This document shows, piece by piece, positions 33,496-43,837 of a stretch of 64,000 nt of DNA. A program made the translations under genes and the position numbers. The notes beneath the pieces are model-generated. The model worked only from the letters and a program-made list of their open reading frames with translations, was not told the DNA's origin and did no database searches. Positions within the stretch are counted from its first letter, which is position 1. Every line of letters begins with the position of its first letter. This DNA comes from Endocalyx cinctus (Eukaryota > Ascomycota > Sordariomycetes > Amphisphaeriales > Apiosporaceae). The stretch lies in assembly GCA_001600455.1 (NCBI GenBank), contig BCKC01000008.1, positions 531,345 through 595,344 of the forward strand. Direction: 5' to 3'.

Positions 33496-35187
33496 TCATC
33501 GAGCCACGAGAAGTTTTCGATCTATTGTCAGTCTCGAAATACCAAGTATTATCGAACCCGTCACGAGCGTAGCCCCCGTCCACACACCTAGTCCCAAGTA
33601 ACCACCGCGGGAAAGAATCTGCCCGCTAATAGGCGTTCCAACCAGGGCACTGTAACGTCGTAATTAGCCATTCTATCGATTCCAAGGTGGCAATGGGGAA
33701 TTAACGTCGATACGTACGTGATAGCCGCCGAAGCGGATACCAATCCGATGGCAGTTCCCTGGTTTTCAGGCTTGGCTATCTTCCCAGCGCACGCGCTCTG
33801 CAAGCTTAGGACGGCCTGCGACTCGGTTAGCTTTCGTCCGACCGTATACAACCCTCACTTCACTTCACTTCACTTCACGACAATCCATAGCCCACGTACT
33901 ACCGCCACCTACCCCGGAAGCAAAGCCGTAAGCCACGCACCAGACGGCGACGCCGGCGACGTCGGTCGTAGCCGTCCACGCGAAGCCGATTACCCCGGCC
34001 GCGAGCGCCGATAAGACGCAGAGGTTATAGTGACCGTACCGGTCCGCTAGGTATCCGGGTATCACCCGGCCGAAGAAGGAGGCCGCGTTGATGGCAGATA
34101 TCAGGTAGAACGCCGTCGACGAGGACGTGTTCAGCTCGAGCAAGGCGTAGGGCGAGGCGTAGAAGAAGGGCGTGAAGAGGCCGAGGAAGGTGATCGCGAG
34201 TCCGAGGCAGAGGAGGACGAACGTCCAGTTCTTGAGGATGGAAAAATCGGGTTTGGGTTTTCTTTCTTGCTGCTGCTGTTCTTCTGTTTCTTCCTGCACC
34301 TCTTCTCCGCGCGTGGACTCTCCTTCGTTATCGTCGTTACCGCTTTTGACCGACGAGGAGGAGGATGATGTCATCGCCGTTTTACGTTTTTTCGGCTCGT
34401 CGACGACGGTTAGAATCGATATGACCAGGAGAGGCAACATGGTAAAACCAACGGAGCGCATGGCCCAGCCGAAGCTGACGTGGTCCACGTACAGAAGCTG
34501 CTCGAGCATGATGGGCCAGACGACGCCACCGATGGAAGATCCACCGATGGTCAAGCCGATGGCAAGACCTCGGCGGTGCGGCAGCCGACGGGAGACGACG
34601 GCGACGGCGGGGCAGAATATGAGAGACATGCTGACTCCAAGCAAGACTCCCTGCGAGAGAAAAAGTTGGTAGTACTTCGTCGCGAGGGATGATAGGAACA
34701 CAGCTAGGAGTTGACCGACGCTACCGATGCATAGTAGGGTCTAAGGGAGAATATGATACCTCGACTCAGCAAGTCAGTCTATTCCAATAGACACTTTTAG
34801 ATTAGGGAAAAGGGGAGGAGAGGAGAGGACAACGATGTCGTCTTAAACTCACCGTCGGCCCAAGCTTGTCGACTAGAACACCGGCAACGGGGGCCATCGA
34901 GTAGAGGAAAAATATGGATACCGAACCGATCCATGATATGTCGGACTCTGAATATCCGCTCAGATATGTTAAGTAGTATTCTTGATAAACTCCGAAGGCG
35001 TTGAGAAAGCCGACGGTGCAGAATAATGCCAGGGAAGCCCCGAAAACCACTAGCCAAGGCCTCAAACTACCGAAACAAATGATTTAGATCTTTGGTATTC
35101 AAGGTAATAAGTTATTGACACTTTGGTATGAACTTACGCGTTGCATCTGGAGTGAGGAGACTGTTCTATCGAGGTAGAGGACGCCAT
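33496..35187 (-). CDS. MFS transporter, monocarboxylate (MCT) type
   Basis: Five exons (35187-35138, 35066-34853, 34740-33913, 33815-33718, 33649-33496) give 447 aa. It has two six-helix halves. The first opens RPWLVVFGASLALFCTVGFLNAFGVYQEYY, the fungal MCT-type signature, followed by GPT, SQGVLLG and RRLPHRRGLAIGL. A long acidic/Gln-rich cytosolic loop (about 210-250) separates the halves. The second half has NAASFFGRVIPGYLADRYGHYN, LQSACAGKIAKPENQGTAIGL and TALVGTPISGQIL. It probably moves a monocarboxylate or small metabolite across the plasma membrane; the direction is unknown. It diverges from the Zn2Cys6 regulator, which suggests co-regulation (inference). The length is close to the family norm and all introns are GT-AG. 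Confidence 0.88.
33856..33878. repeat. Pentanucleotide repeat CACTT, about 4.6 copies, in an intron
   Basis: Perfect tandem copies inside intron 3 (33816-33912) of the MFS gene. On the coding strand the unit reads AAGTG. Confidence 0.9.
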
Positions 35188-35415
35188 CGAGAAGAGGGTG
35201 CGTATTTGGTTGGTTGAAGATATTGCCGAGACATCATTCCTGCTCTTTCTTTAAGAACTAGAATAAGTAATGTATTATATAGCAAATATGATTCTTTATT
35301 TTTATAAGCTTTTAGAGTTATTTTCTTTTTCGTCTTGATTTCCGTAGTTCACAATGACCAAAATATGGGCAGGTAAGCAACCCCTATTGTCACTGCCCCT
35401 ATTATTACAGCTCCG

Positions 35416-35426
35416 CGGATAATCCT
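35416..35426 (+). promoter_or_regulatory. Candidate Zn2Cys6 site, imperfect copy (CGG-N5-CCT)
   Basis: CGGATAATCCT, embedded in the partly palindromic TCCGCGGATAATCCTCGGA (35412-35430). It differs from the downstream palindrome only at the last base. The binding factor is inferred, perhaps the adjacent regulator. Confidence 0.45.
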
Positions 35427-35461
35427 CGGAGCTGAGACATGCAATCCCCGACTTCTTCTCT

Positions 35462-35472
35462 CGGATTATCCG
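35462..35472 (+). promoter_or_regulatory. Candidate Zn2Cys6 site, perfect CGG-N5-CCG palindrome
   Basis: CGGATTATCCG is an inverted CGG pair with a 5-nt spacer, a common site form for binuclear-cluster factors. It is the reverse-strand counterpart of the element 46 bp upstream. Confidence 0.5.
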
Positions 35473-35672
35473 TGGGATTCTCCCCAACCGTATTACTTCA
35501 CCTACCTTTCCACGTACACGCAAAAAAAGAAAAGTCCACGGCGTTCACCGTTTGACTCTTCCGGTCGGGTTTTGATCCGAAATTTCCGAAACCGTCGTAC
35601 TAGTACATTTTTATCCTTAGCTAATTGGGTACTTTTCATCCTAGGTAGAGTACAGTGCTTGGTGACATCATA

Positions 35673-38213
35673 ATGAAGCGGAAAGAGAGAGAAGGAGACC
35701 AGCAGCCTGGTCGCCGGCAACCACCCGTCTCCTGCGAATTCTGCCGTATCAAGAAACTCAAATGCTCTAGAGCGGCCCCTTGTGATAACTGCTCTGTTCG
35801 GGGGTTGAGTTGCTCCCTGCAAGCTTCGGCTCCATCCGTTTTGCCACAACCTGCGTACGTGAAAGCCACATAAGTTTTGTCAAAGAGAAGAGGAGCCGGT
35901 AAGCTAATATCCTTTGAATCCTCTAGTAAATTTATCGGGCAGGAATTCTCCATACTCTCTAGACTACAAGACTTAGAGAGGGCGGTATTCGGATCTAGTA
36001 GGGGAGGAGACCAAAATGTCGCCTCCAACCTAGTTAATAGTAACCAGGAGACACAAACTCAGCCCCGCATTGGAGTTACACGCTATCCTCAGGTTGCTTC
36101 ATCCTCTGGCATATCGTTGCGACAACAGAAAGACAGCGAACGTCAAGAAATTGCCCAGTTTCTAGATTCAAAATATACCGTAGATACTCGCAATGTATGA
36201 TTCCAACCAAATGTGGCATCCCTCCTTAATTCGACGATGAAAAGGTCACTAACTAACCCGTTCTTTATTTTTTTTTATAAAAGGCATCATCTTCTTCTAG
36301 CACAAAAAGACAGCAGTTTGTTTTCGCCTCGGTTGGAGGTGCGGACCGGCGCCGGTCCAACCTGGCCGGGGCCAACGACTGTCCTTCCGACAGCCAAGTG
36401 ATATCGATGATGACGAGGGAAGAGGCGCTCATCTTGCTGCGGGAGTTCATCGACAACCCGTACCACCTCCTACCCATCATCCACGAGCCCACAGTCCGGG
36501 GCCTGATAGGCGATTTCTACGACCGGCTCGAGCGCGGGCAGACGGGCCGCGCCGCCGTCGCGGGCCTGATACTGAGCATCTCGGCCGTCGGCGCCTCCTT
36601 CTCCGGCGAGCGGCTGTACCAGCGAGACGTTTTCCTCTCCGGAGAAGAAGCCGCGCGGACGGCTATAGCCTGGAGCCAGTCCGCCTTCGAGGTCCTGATA
36701 CGTCGCGATCGGTCCTCCGGCGCCGGCACGCTCGAGGAGTGCCAGGCCTGGGCCATCCTGGCCTACTTCGTCTTCAATTTGGAAGGATGCGCGGCTCGGT
36801 TCAGGTTCGTTCATAATACCAACATGGCCGTCGCTCGCGATATCATGCTGCACGTCGTCGATAGCCCGGCGGCGGCGTCGAGAAACGGGAGCGATAGTTC
36901 GACGACTAAGGAGATTAAAAGGAGACTGTGGTGGCACTTGGCTGGCTCGGATTGGTGGGTACTCCGCTGAAGTGATCGTCGCGCTATTTCTTCCTTTTAT
37001 CATTTTTTACGTTTGTTTATAAAACTCATCACTGATTTCATGACCGGATAGGCTACTGGGGTTTATGGGCGGACCTCTGGACGGTACTTATACCGTACAA
37101 CCGCGGCAGATGAACGTGAAATACCCCAGAAACATTAATGACGAAGACCTCATTCTAAGCGACGACACGTTTGCATACCCCGACAACGTGCCCACCCAGA
37201 TATCTGTCTTTCTATTGCGAATCCGCCTCGCCGAAATATGCCGGTCTATCGTTGACGCTCGGGACTCTAATTTGCCTGATATGGAAATCATCGACTTCAA
37301 CAAAGTATCTTCCCTGGATAAGTTGTTTCAGAAACTATTCCTTGAAATACCCCCTTTCTTGCACCTGGACGCACCGGTGCCAGATAGTGCTCCTCGCCAC
37401 CTTGCCCTACAGAGAACGCTCATGATGCTCTGCGTCCATATCAGACGCGCCCGCCTGCACCGGCCGTTCCTCCTCCACGATACGGACAACCCGCGTTATC
37501 AAGCCTCGCGCGATCAGTGTCTGAGCTCGGCCCGGACTGTTCTGTCTCTCTCGATAGCGCTCCTAGACGAGTCGTTCATCGCGAATAGGTCGCAGGTAGC
37601 GAAAGGTCCGTTAATGTACCGCCTGAGCCTCGTCATCGGCTCCGCTTTCACCGCTTGCACGATACTGGCGTTGCATGTGAGCTTAGAGGCCGGGGGCACG
37701 ACAGGAGCGACGACACTGTCCAACGCGGCGGCCGAATCGCAGGCCGAGCTCACTCGCGCAACTCGTGCTCTCGCTACGGCCGGTACAAAGTCTCCCATGG
37801 CAGCTGGTCTTGTTCGCTCTCTTAGAGGTGTGTTACGTCGGTACCGTCTAAAAGGCCCTGACCAAGCAAATGAGACTGCCAACGGCGGTCCTCCGGGAGC
37901 TGGGGGAGGCGGAGGAAGCGGTGATAATAATCGGGAATATAACATCGGTGGCAGAGTAAAGACGATATCTGATGTGCATACTAACCAATACTCGGCAAAT
38001 CAAGGGAGCGGAGAACAAGAAACCGGCTATCACTACAACAACAACACTGGAAACATGAACCAAATAAGTGGTGATAATAACAACACTGTCGACACCACAT
38101 TCGATCTTGAATTGAGCGCTATGTGGGATGAGTTTCTGGTCAACTTACCTATGACCCAGGGATGCGACGAACTTTTTGCCGATTTGGATCCTTTCTGGGC
38201 ATCGACATGCTAA
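35673..38213 (+). CDS. Zn2Cys6 fungal transcription factor
   Basis: Four exons (35673-35854, 35927-36194, 36284-36954, 37052-38213) give 760 aa. The binuclear cluster is C21, C24, C31, C37, C40 and C47 (CEFCRIKKLKC, then CDNCSVRGLSC), an exact C-x2-C-x6-C-x5-C-x2-C-x6-C. A linker and short coil (LSRLQDLERAVFG) follow. The middle homology region (PF04082 type) starts at ALILLREFIDNPYHLLPIIHEP and includes KRRLWWHLAGSDWLLGFMGGP across the last intron. The C-terminus has Gly- and Asn-rich disordered stretches and an acidic end (DELFADLDPFW) that may activate transcription. It is a nuclear regulator. Its neighbours, a divergent MFS transporter and a convergent flavin oxidoreductase, suggest a pathway-specific role (inference). 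The ligand is unknown. Confidence 0.9.
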
Positions 38214-38349
38214 GTAATAAGCAACCTTTTTACAGGTTTGATTACCATGTCAGGTTGTATTACACGATATGCCTTATCTCCTTACAGGCTTTTCGACTCA
38301 AAGAAAGCCTCCGTGTTTAACGTTGTCCTCTATTATCTATGGATCTATC

Positions 38350-39954
38350 TTATTCTACTGAAAACGGCTTCGTAGGCCAAGAGTTGACCTGGACGTGGCC
38401 ATAAAACTCGCCGCTTTCGTTATCGGCCATGGATTTACTCCATATCTCCATATCTTTCAGGAACGCGTCGATGGCGGCTTGGTCACCGACGTCGAGCGGC
38501 ATCATACCGCGGCCGAGCTGCCTCATCTCGGCTCCCGAGAGCAACAGGGTGATACCAAAATCGCGCTCGTCCACGAGCCATTTCAGACAGCCCTGAGCAC
38601 CGCGTTCCAATATGTCCCGGGGGAGCAGCGGCTCCGCGGTGGCCGGTCGACCGATACCCACGCCGTCGACGGTCTGCAGGGCATCCACCATGCCGGTAAC
38701 GGAGCGAAGACCGCCCGTGACGTAGAATTTCATATCCTCCTCGCCACCATCCTCCCGTTTTCTCTTCTTCGTCTCCTCGACGATCGTCTCGACAAAAGTC
38801 AGGAAGAAAGCCTCGCGCACGCGCGTGCTCTCCCTCTCGCTCCCGTGGGGGACGAACTGGAACTCCTCGTACGTCCCGCCGCTGAGCTCGACGAAGTCGA
38901 AACGGCGGTTCTCCCGTAGTAAGGAACAGAGCTCGGCCGCTTCTTCGGGCGTTAATCCCTTGTCCTGAAACTCGACGCTGTTGATCTTGATGCCGAGGAC
39001 GAAGGGCGAGGACGAGGTCCGGGCCCGGATCTCGTCGGCTATTTCGGTGATTAACCGCGCGCGGTTGGCGATGGACGGGCCGCCGTAGGCGTCGGTTCGG
39101 AGGTTGGTCGTGCGGGAGAGGAATTGCGCTAGGAGGTAGCCGTCTTTTTTGCTCGTCGCACCGTTAGTATGAGGATTGAAGGAAGAGAAGAGAATAAGGG
39201 GGAAGTCTGATGACTCGATATTCAATATCAAGCTTTTTTTTTTTTTTTTTTTTTGCATGGGAAGTACACAGATTCGAGAAACAGATATCAGGCAGGGAGA
39301 AGACAGTATTTGGAGGTACAAAGAAATAAACTTACGCGCGCCATGCAACTGCACACCGTCAAACCCCGCCTTCTGGAGGTACACGGCGGCATGCACGAAA
39401 GAATCTTTGATCTTCTTGATCTCGTCCGCCGACGCCGCGTGCGGCTTGCCAAAGCTCAACCCGAACGTATCCTCCAGCTTCACGTCGGAGGCCGAGACGG
39501 GATCAGGCTGCCACCGGAGGGCGGTCTGCCTCCCGGCGTGGTTAATCTGCGCCACGAGCAGCGATCGAGGACCTCCTTCTCTTCCTGTTTGCTCCCCAGG
39601 TCCGCGACCGACTTCGGCCCATTTTCGATACGCGTCGAACCGCGGGCCGGAAAAGGGGGAATCCAGAGGAATGACGGGGTTTCCGGGAGCCTCGATGTGC
39701 GCCGGGTCGACGAGGATATTTCCGGTTAGGACGATGCCCCAGTTGCCCCGGCCCCAGGCCCGGTACAGGTTGAAGATGTCGTCGGTCGGGATCCCGCTGC
39801 CGGCGCGGTCGGCGGGCGACCAGGTGCAGAGGCGTTCCGTTAAGGCCGCTTTGAGAAACCGGTTCGAGGCCGCGAGTCCCGAGATGGGAAGCTTGACGGG
39901 CTCGCCGAGACGGGAGGCGTCGATGTCGGAGCGACCGTGTCGAAGCTGTGACAT
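38350..39954 (-). CDS. NADH:flavin oxidoreductase, old-yellow-enzyme family
   Basis: Exons 39954-39336 and 39143-38350 give 470 aa. It is an FMN-binding TIM barrel: KLPISGLAASNRFLKAALTERL near the start, LVAQINHAGRQT (flavin and substrate contacts), DGVQLHGAHGYLLAQFLS rebuilt across the intron, NLRTDAYGG, and GIGRPATAEPLLP at the phosphate end. These enzymes reduce activated C=C bonds of enones or related xenobiotics and plant compounds with NAD(P)H. The intron is 192 nt, a multiple of three, and has no stop codon, so an unspliced message would still be open. The frame is also open upstream to 40263, but I chose MSQLRHG because the family starts there. It runs convergent to the Zn2Cys6 gene, 136 bp between stops. 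Confidence 0.9.
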   Translation of the reverse strand: MSQLRHGRSDIDASRLGEPVKLPISGLAASNRFLKAALTERLCTWSPADRAGSGIPTDDIFNLYRAWGRGNWGIVLTGNILVDPAHIEAPGNPVIPLDSPFSGPRFDAYRKWAEVGRGPGEQTGREGGPRSLLVAQINHAGRQTALRWQPDPVSASDVKLEDTFGLSFGKPHAASADEIKKIKDSFVHAAVYLQKAGFDGVQLHGARKFISLYLQILSSPCLISVSRICVLPMQKKKKKKSLILNIESSDFPLILFSSFNPHTNGATSKKDGYLLAQFLSRTTNLRTDAYGGPSIANRARLITEIADEIRARTSSSPFVLGIKINSVEFQDKGLTPEEAAELCSLLRENRRFDFVELSGGTYEEFQFVPHGSERESTRVREAFFLTFVETIVEETKKRKREDGGEEDMKFYVTGGLRSVTGMVDALQTVDGVGIGRPATAEPLLPRDILERGAQGCLKWLVDERDFGITLLLSGAEMRQLGRGMMPLDVGDQAAIDAFLKDMEIWSKSMADNESGEFYGHVQVNSWPTKPFSVE

Positions 39955-40735
39955 GGTATTTATATTATCACCCGGGGAAAAGAAAAGAGGTTCAAATGGT
40001 CCGTAGCGAGCGAGCGAGTAAGCGGTACTATTAAAAACAACACGAGTTATAGTAGCGATAAGTATCCAAAAACTTGCGGGAAGAATCTCTAGAATTGCCG
40101 CAGCGGCTAATACGTTCCTAAATTTTTCACTTTCATTTTTCATTATAAATAAAAAATGGTCATAGTATTTTATTACTGCCGGGGAATGCAACCCGACTAG
40201 GGATAAAAAAAAAAAAACCATACATATATACAAACTTAATAACCTCCTCTTTTTCACGCGCAAGCCTATGAAAGTACGACGTACCCCATTTTACGATACG
40301 TAATGTGTGGGTAGTAGGTCACCCTCAACATGCCGTTCTCCATTTAATTTATTGGGTTAGGATTCCGATATAACGTGCCCCGTAGATAGAGAAATGCTAC
40401 TCTGTACCGAAAAAAAAGATCGAATGATGGATGAATTCGCTAGGTTAGTTTCTTGTTATCGGTGGTGTGATAAAATTCCAAACTCAAGGAGGAGAAGATA
40501 ACGATGATAGGCATGAGAGAAAACGTAAAGATGAGAGAGAGAGAGAGAGAGTTAGCTAGCTTCTCGGATGAGCATATAAGACTTGAGTTATATCCGAATA
40601 TTTACCCGTATTTACATTCTTAGAAAACACTATTCGTATCCTTTCCTTTCAAAGGGGAACAAACAAGTATGAAATAAGTAGCTCTCGCAAAAAAAGAAAA
40701 ATTAGATACGTATCGCTAACTTATTCATCCATCCC
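39955..40735. other. Intergenic region upstream of the flavin oxidoreductase
   Basis: Promoter and leader of the oxidoreductase, plus the 3' flank of the CREG-like gene. A GCCGCAGCGGC palindrome (40097-40107, everted CGG with N3) lies about 145 bp before the oxidoreductase start. A (GA)n tract lies near 40532-40551. No gene seen. Confidence 0.5.
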
Positions 40736-41632
40736 TCACAACTCCTCCACCACGCTAGCGCCCGCGCTCCACTCCTTCCAACCCTCCTTCTCGCCCGGCA
40801 GGGAGACGTCCCGCCACTCCTCGCGCGTCACGTTCCTCCACTCCTCGACGGGGATCCAGCCGATATACGCGCGATCGCCGAACCCGCCGATCCAGTAGAC
40901 CTGGGTGACGACGAGCCGGACGAACTCGGACTCGTGGATCCGGTTCCCCGGAAGCCAGTATTTCGCGTCCGGGTGCTTCTCGACGAAGCAGGAGGATAGC
41001 GCCTCGGCCGAGACGCCGTCGATCTTCTCGATGTATCCTAGGAGGCTGTACCGCGGCAGGTTCGCCGCGCTGTAAGGGACCGGGTCGTATTTGGCCGGTT
41101 CGTTCGAGTCTCCTTCTTCGTCGTCGCCGAAGAGACGGGATATGATCCTCCCTAGGAAAGAAGAAGAAGCGCGCGTCGACTTGATCCGCTTGTCGGGCGG
41201 GTACACCGGCGTCCACTGCTGAGCCAAGCTCAGGTTCGACCCGTCCCGGACGTTCTTGAACGAGGTCTCGATATTGATCGCGAGGAAGGTAGGGTTCCCC
41301 TCGCCCTCGCAGTCGGCGACGTATTCCATCAGGCTGTGAGGCATGCCCGAAAGACCCGACGGACGGTTCTCCGTAGCCGAAAATTCATCGTCGCCGTCGG
41401 CGTCGGCGTCGGCGGGGAAGACGGTCCCGAGGGTACCGAGAGGCGATAGAGCTAGGATGCGACGACCGAGGACGGCGGACTCGTAGGACGTGGGGATCCG
41501 GTGCTCGCGCGAGGCGGAGGAGGATGAGGGTGGGTTGGAGAAGATGTACTGCGGTCCCTCGGTCCCGGCGCAGATGACGGGGGCGGCGCCGAGCGAGATT
41601 AGGGTAGAGACGGCGCTCGTTAGGAGCTTCAT
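40736..41632 (-). CDS. Secreted CREG-like protein (pyridoxamine-oxidase fold)
   Basis: Single exon, 298 aa. Signal peptide at about 1-22 (MKLLTSAVSTLISLGAAPV). The body matches the CREG-type split-barrel family (PF13883): YESAVLGRRILALSPLGTLGTVFP, SLMEYVADCEGEGNPTFLAINIETSFKN, SLLGYIEKI, CFVEKHPDAKYWLPGN, and RLVVTQVYWIGGFGDRAYIGWIPVEEW. Members resemble FMN-binding oxidases but often lack the cofactor and are secreted or vacuolar glycoproteins of unclear function. An acidic insert (DADADGDDE) and a Ser/Arg insert (about 150-180) are longer than usual. NLS and NVT are possible N-glycan sites. The start was chosen at the ATG that leaves a clean signal peptide. Confidence 0.85.
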   Translation of the reverse strand: MKLLTSAVSTLISLGAAPVICAGTEGPQYIFSNPPSSSSASREHRIPTSYESAVLGRRILALSPLGTLGTVFPADADADGDDEFSATENRPSGLSGMPHSLMEYVADCEGEGNPTFLAINIETSFKNVRDGSNLSLAQQWTPVYPPDKRIKSTRASSSFLGRIISRLFGDDEEGDSNEPAKYDPVPYSAANLPRYSLLGYIEKIDGVSAEALSSCFVEKHPDAKYWLPGNRIHESEFVRLVVTQVYWIGGFGDRAYIGWIPVEEWRNVTREEWRDVSLPGEKEGWKEWSAGASVVEEL

Positions 41633-43837
41633 GATGACCGCTGGTGGAAAAAAAAAAAAAAAAAACACAAAGCTCGGGAAAAGGATATTAGGTAAGAGGG
41701 AAAGAAAGTAAGCAAGCAAGCAAAGCTTAAGAGGGGGATATAAAACTTGGTACTCTAATAAGAAACAGACTTAAAAGAAAAAGAATAAAAGATAAAAAGT
41801 ATTGACAGTAGAAAAAAGTAAAAGTAGATGATGTAGTCTTTGTTTTACAGTGGTTGGGCTTATGATGATGAAGTTACATGTTGATTTACCTGTTGTAGCT
41901 TAAGGTTGTGAAACGTTTAAGACAGCAGGGGATGCCGTAGAAGCATTCAGAGGGTGTAAGGGTAAAGTGGGGATTACCCAGGCTGCCTAGGCACATTGTC
42001 AGGTGGCGATGGTGGGACCAACTAAACCATTTTTAACGCTTATCATACGCTGTGACCCTCTGGAGAAAAAGTAGTCAGCCAGCCACTTTCGAGAAGAGAA
42101 TGAGGGGCACAGGGACGGAGAGGGACGGAGGGGTTAGTTAGTTAGTATTAGGTAGTCACCTACAGTTTACCTACAGTCTTAAATAGGTATACAGTTACCT
42201 AACCTAGGTACTTACCTAGGTACTTACTTAAGTAGGTATACACCGATATATCTAAATCATTACCGCCTGTCTTTATTAGCATTATTATGTATGACCTCCC
42301 CCAATAAAGGGTATCAAGCACTTAATAAATAAATACGCCGCTTCAAAAAACCATGAGATGTTCAAACTTTATAGTAAATACTTGACTTAACTTGACTAAA
42401 AATAGTAAGCGAGCGTATATCTATATCCATATATATCTATATCCATATATATGTATATGTATGTATATGTTAAGGGAAAAACAAAAGAGAGAGACGGGGA
42501 GAGGATACCTGTTGGATTAGAAAGATGGTTTATTACCTTCGTACAGATAATTACTTCACTCTTTAAACCCCTTTTTTTTTACCTCCCTTTATACCGCCAA
42601 ATCAAACAAAATCAAACAAAATAAAAAGGCAAAATCCATATCTCTAATAAGTATAATTATCAAGAGTCATAAAAACACATACAGTAAGTAATCAACGCAG
42701 GCGTCTACAAAATCAATAAAATGGTATCATCCCTTCTTTATCGCGAAAACAAAACAAAACAAAATGTGTCCAAATGCAACGAGATCCCTGTAGAAAGGAG
42801 AGAAAAGAAGAGGAGGACGAAGAAAGAAAAAAAAAAAAAAGCAAGCCGAAGGAATGAGACAACAACATCAACACCGTCTCGGATAACACCCAAGAAGAGT
42901 GTGTTGTTTATCTCGTCAACAAATCGGGGTATTCCTCCATAGAACGGTCCAATTATTCCCTGATCCCCGTTAACAGAAACCCAACCTAAATCGCATGTAT
43001 CCCCTTCATCATTGAGCTCTTGTGCTTCCTCTTACAACCTCCGCGTGCATATCCTAGCCTCGTTATGAAATATAAAACCGATAATGCGTAGTTCTCTTAA
43101 CCGTCCCTCGTAGCCCCGGCTGCCTCTCCCTCTCCTTTCTCTCGCTCTCTTCCCTCCCTCTCTGGCTTACGACTCGTACCTTAAAAGGCCTTTCCAAATT
43201 ACATAGTCGTGACGCGTGCTAACCAAGTAACGAGTACTTTCAACTCAAATCATATGAAAAATAATAATAATGGAGGTGAGTGGTACATATTCCTCCTGGG
43301 CCCGAAAGCTCAAGAGGTAATGATTTATCCTCAGTTTGGGTTTCATGCATGACATGAATTGCCCTACTGGTCCATGATAAGAGATAGCCTGGAGATTGTG
43401 CTAGTCAAATGCCCATCTCTAAAGATACCCGAAGTGTATTATTTCGTTCTCTCCTAGTCGAGGATGTGAAGGTATCAAATCAAGTGTTGGAAAAAAATTT
43501 TGCATAACTAATCAAGATTAAAAAAGTAACGCCATTGTATATACCATGTCGTGATTAATCGTCATCGTTCGCATCGCAGGACTTGGGTCGGCATGGACTG
43601 CTATCCACGTAGAAGTATCGCATTCATACTTCCGGCCCTCGTAGAAGTACGAGACGCATGTAAAATCAGATAGCCTCCCAAGCTTAAAGAATCCGTGACG
43701 ATCGCCCCGGCTATGCATGCAAGAAAGCAAACCGTCATCCACCTGAGCCTGTTTCAGGTAACGAACGAATCATGAAAAAGGGGTATCTTAAAAAATGTGT
43801 ATTTTCGCAATCTTGGCCGACGAGTCGAGTCGCGTAA
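41633..43837. other. AT-rich intergenic region, nothing supported
   Basis: About 2.2 kb. The left part is the promoter of the CREG-like gene. Repeated TAGGTACTTACCTAGGTAC words lie at 42180-42240, TATATC/CATATATA repeats at 42416-42470, and CT-rich DNA near 43115-43165. The right part is probably the long 3' UTR of the GATA factor gene. A 74-codon minus-strand frame at 43518-43742 has no family. Confidence 0.5.

Larger units (their letters stand above)
35188..35672. promoter_or_regulatory. Divergent promoter of the MFS transporter and Zn2Cys6 regulator
   Basis: 485 bp separate the two start codons. The region holds two inverted copies of a CGGATAATCC element, listed separately, between about 35410 and 35475. 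No other gene fits here. Confidence 0.65.

Noticed and set aside
38350..40263. 637-aa oxidoreductase with an N-terminal membrane segment and an internal Lys-rich insert
   Set aside because: The insert is an intron (GTAAGT donor, CATACTAACGG branch, AAAAAAG acceptor) and the upstream part is open leader sequence; the family starts at MSQLRHG.
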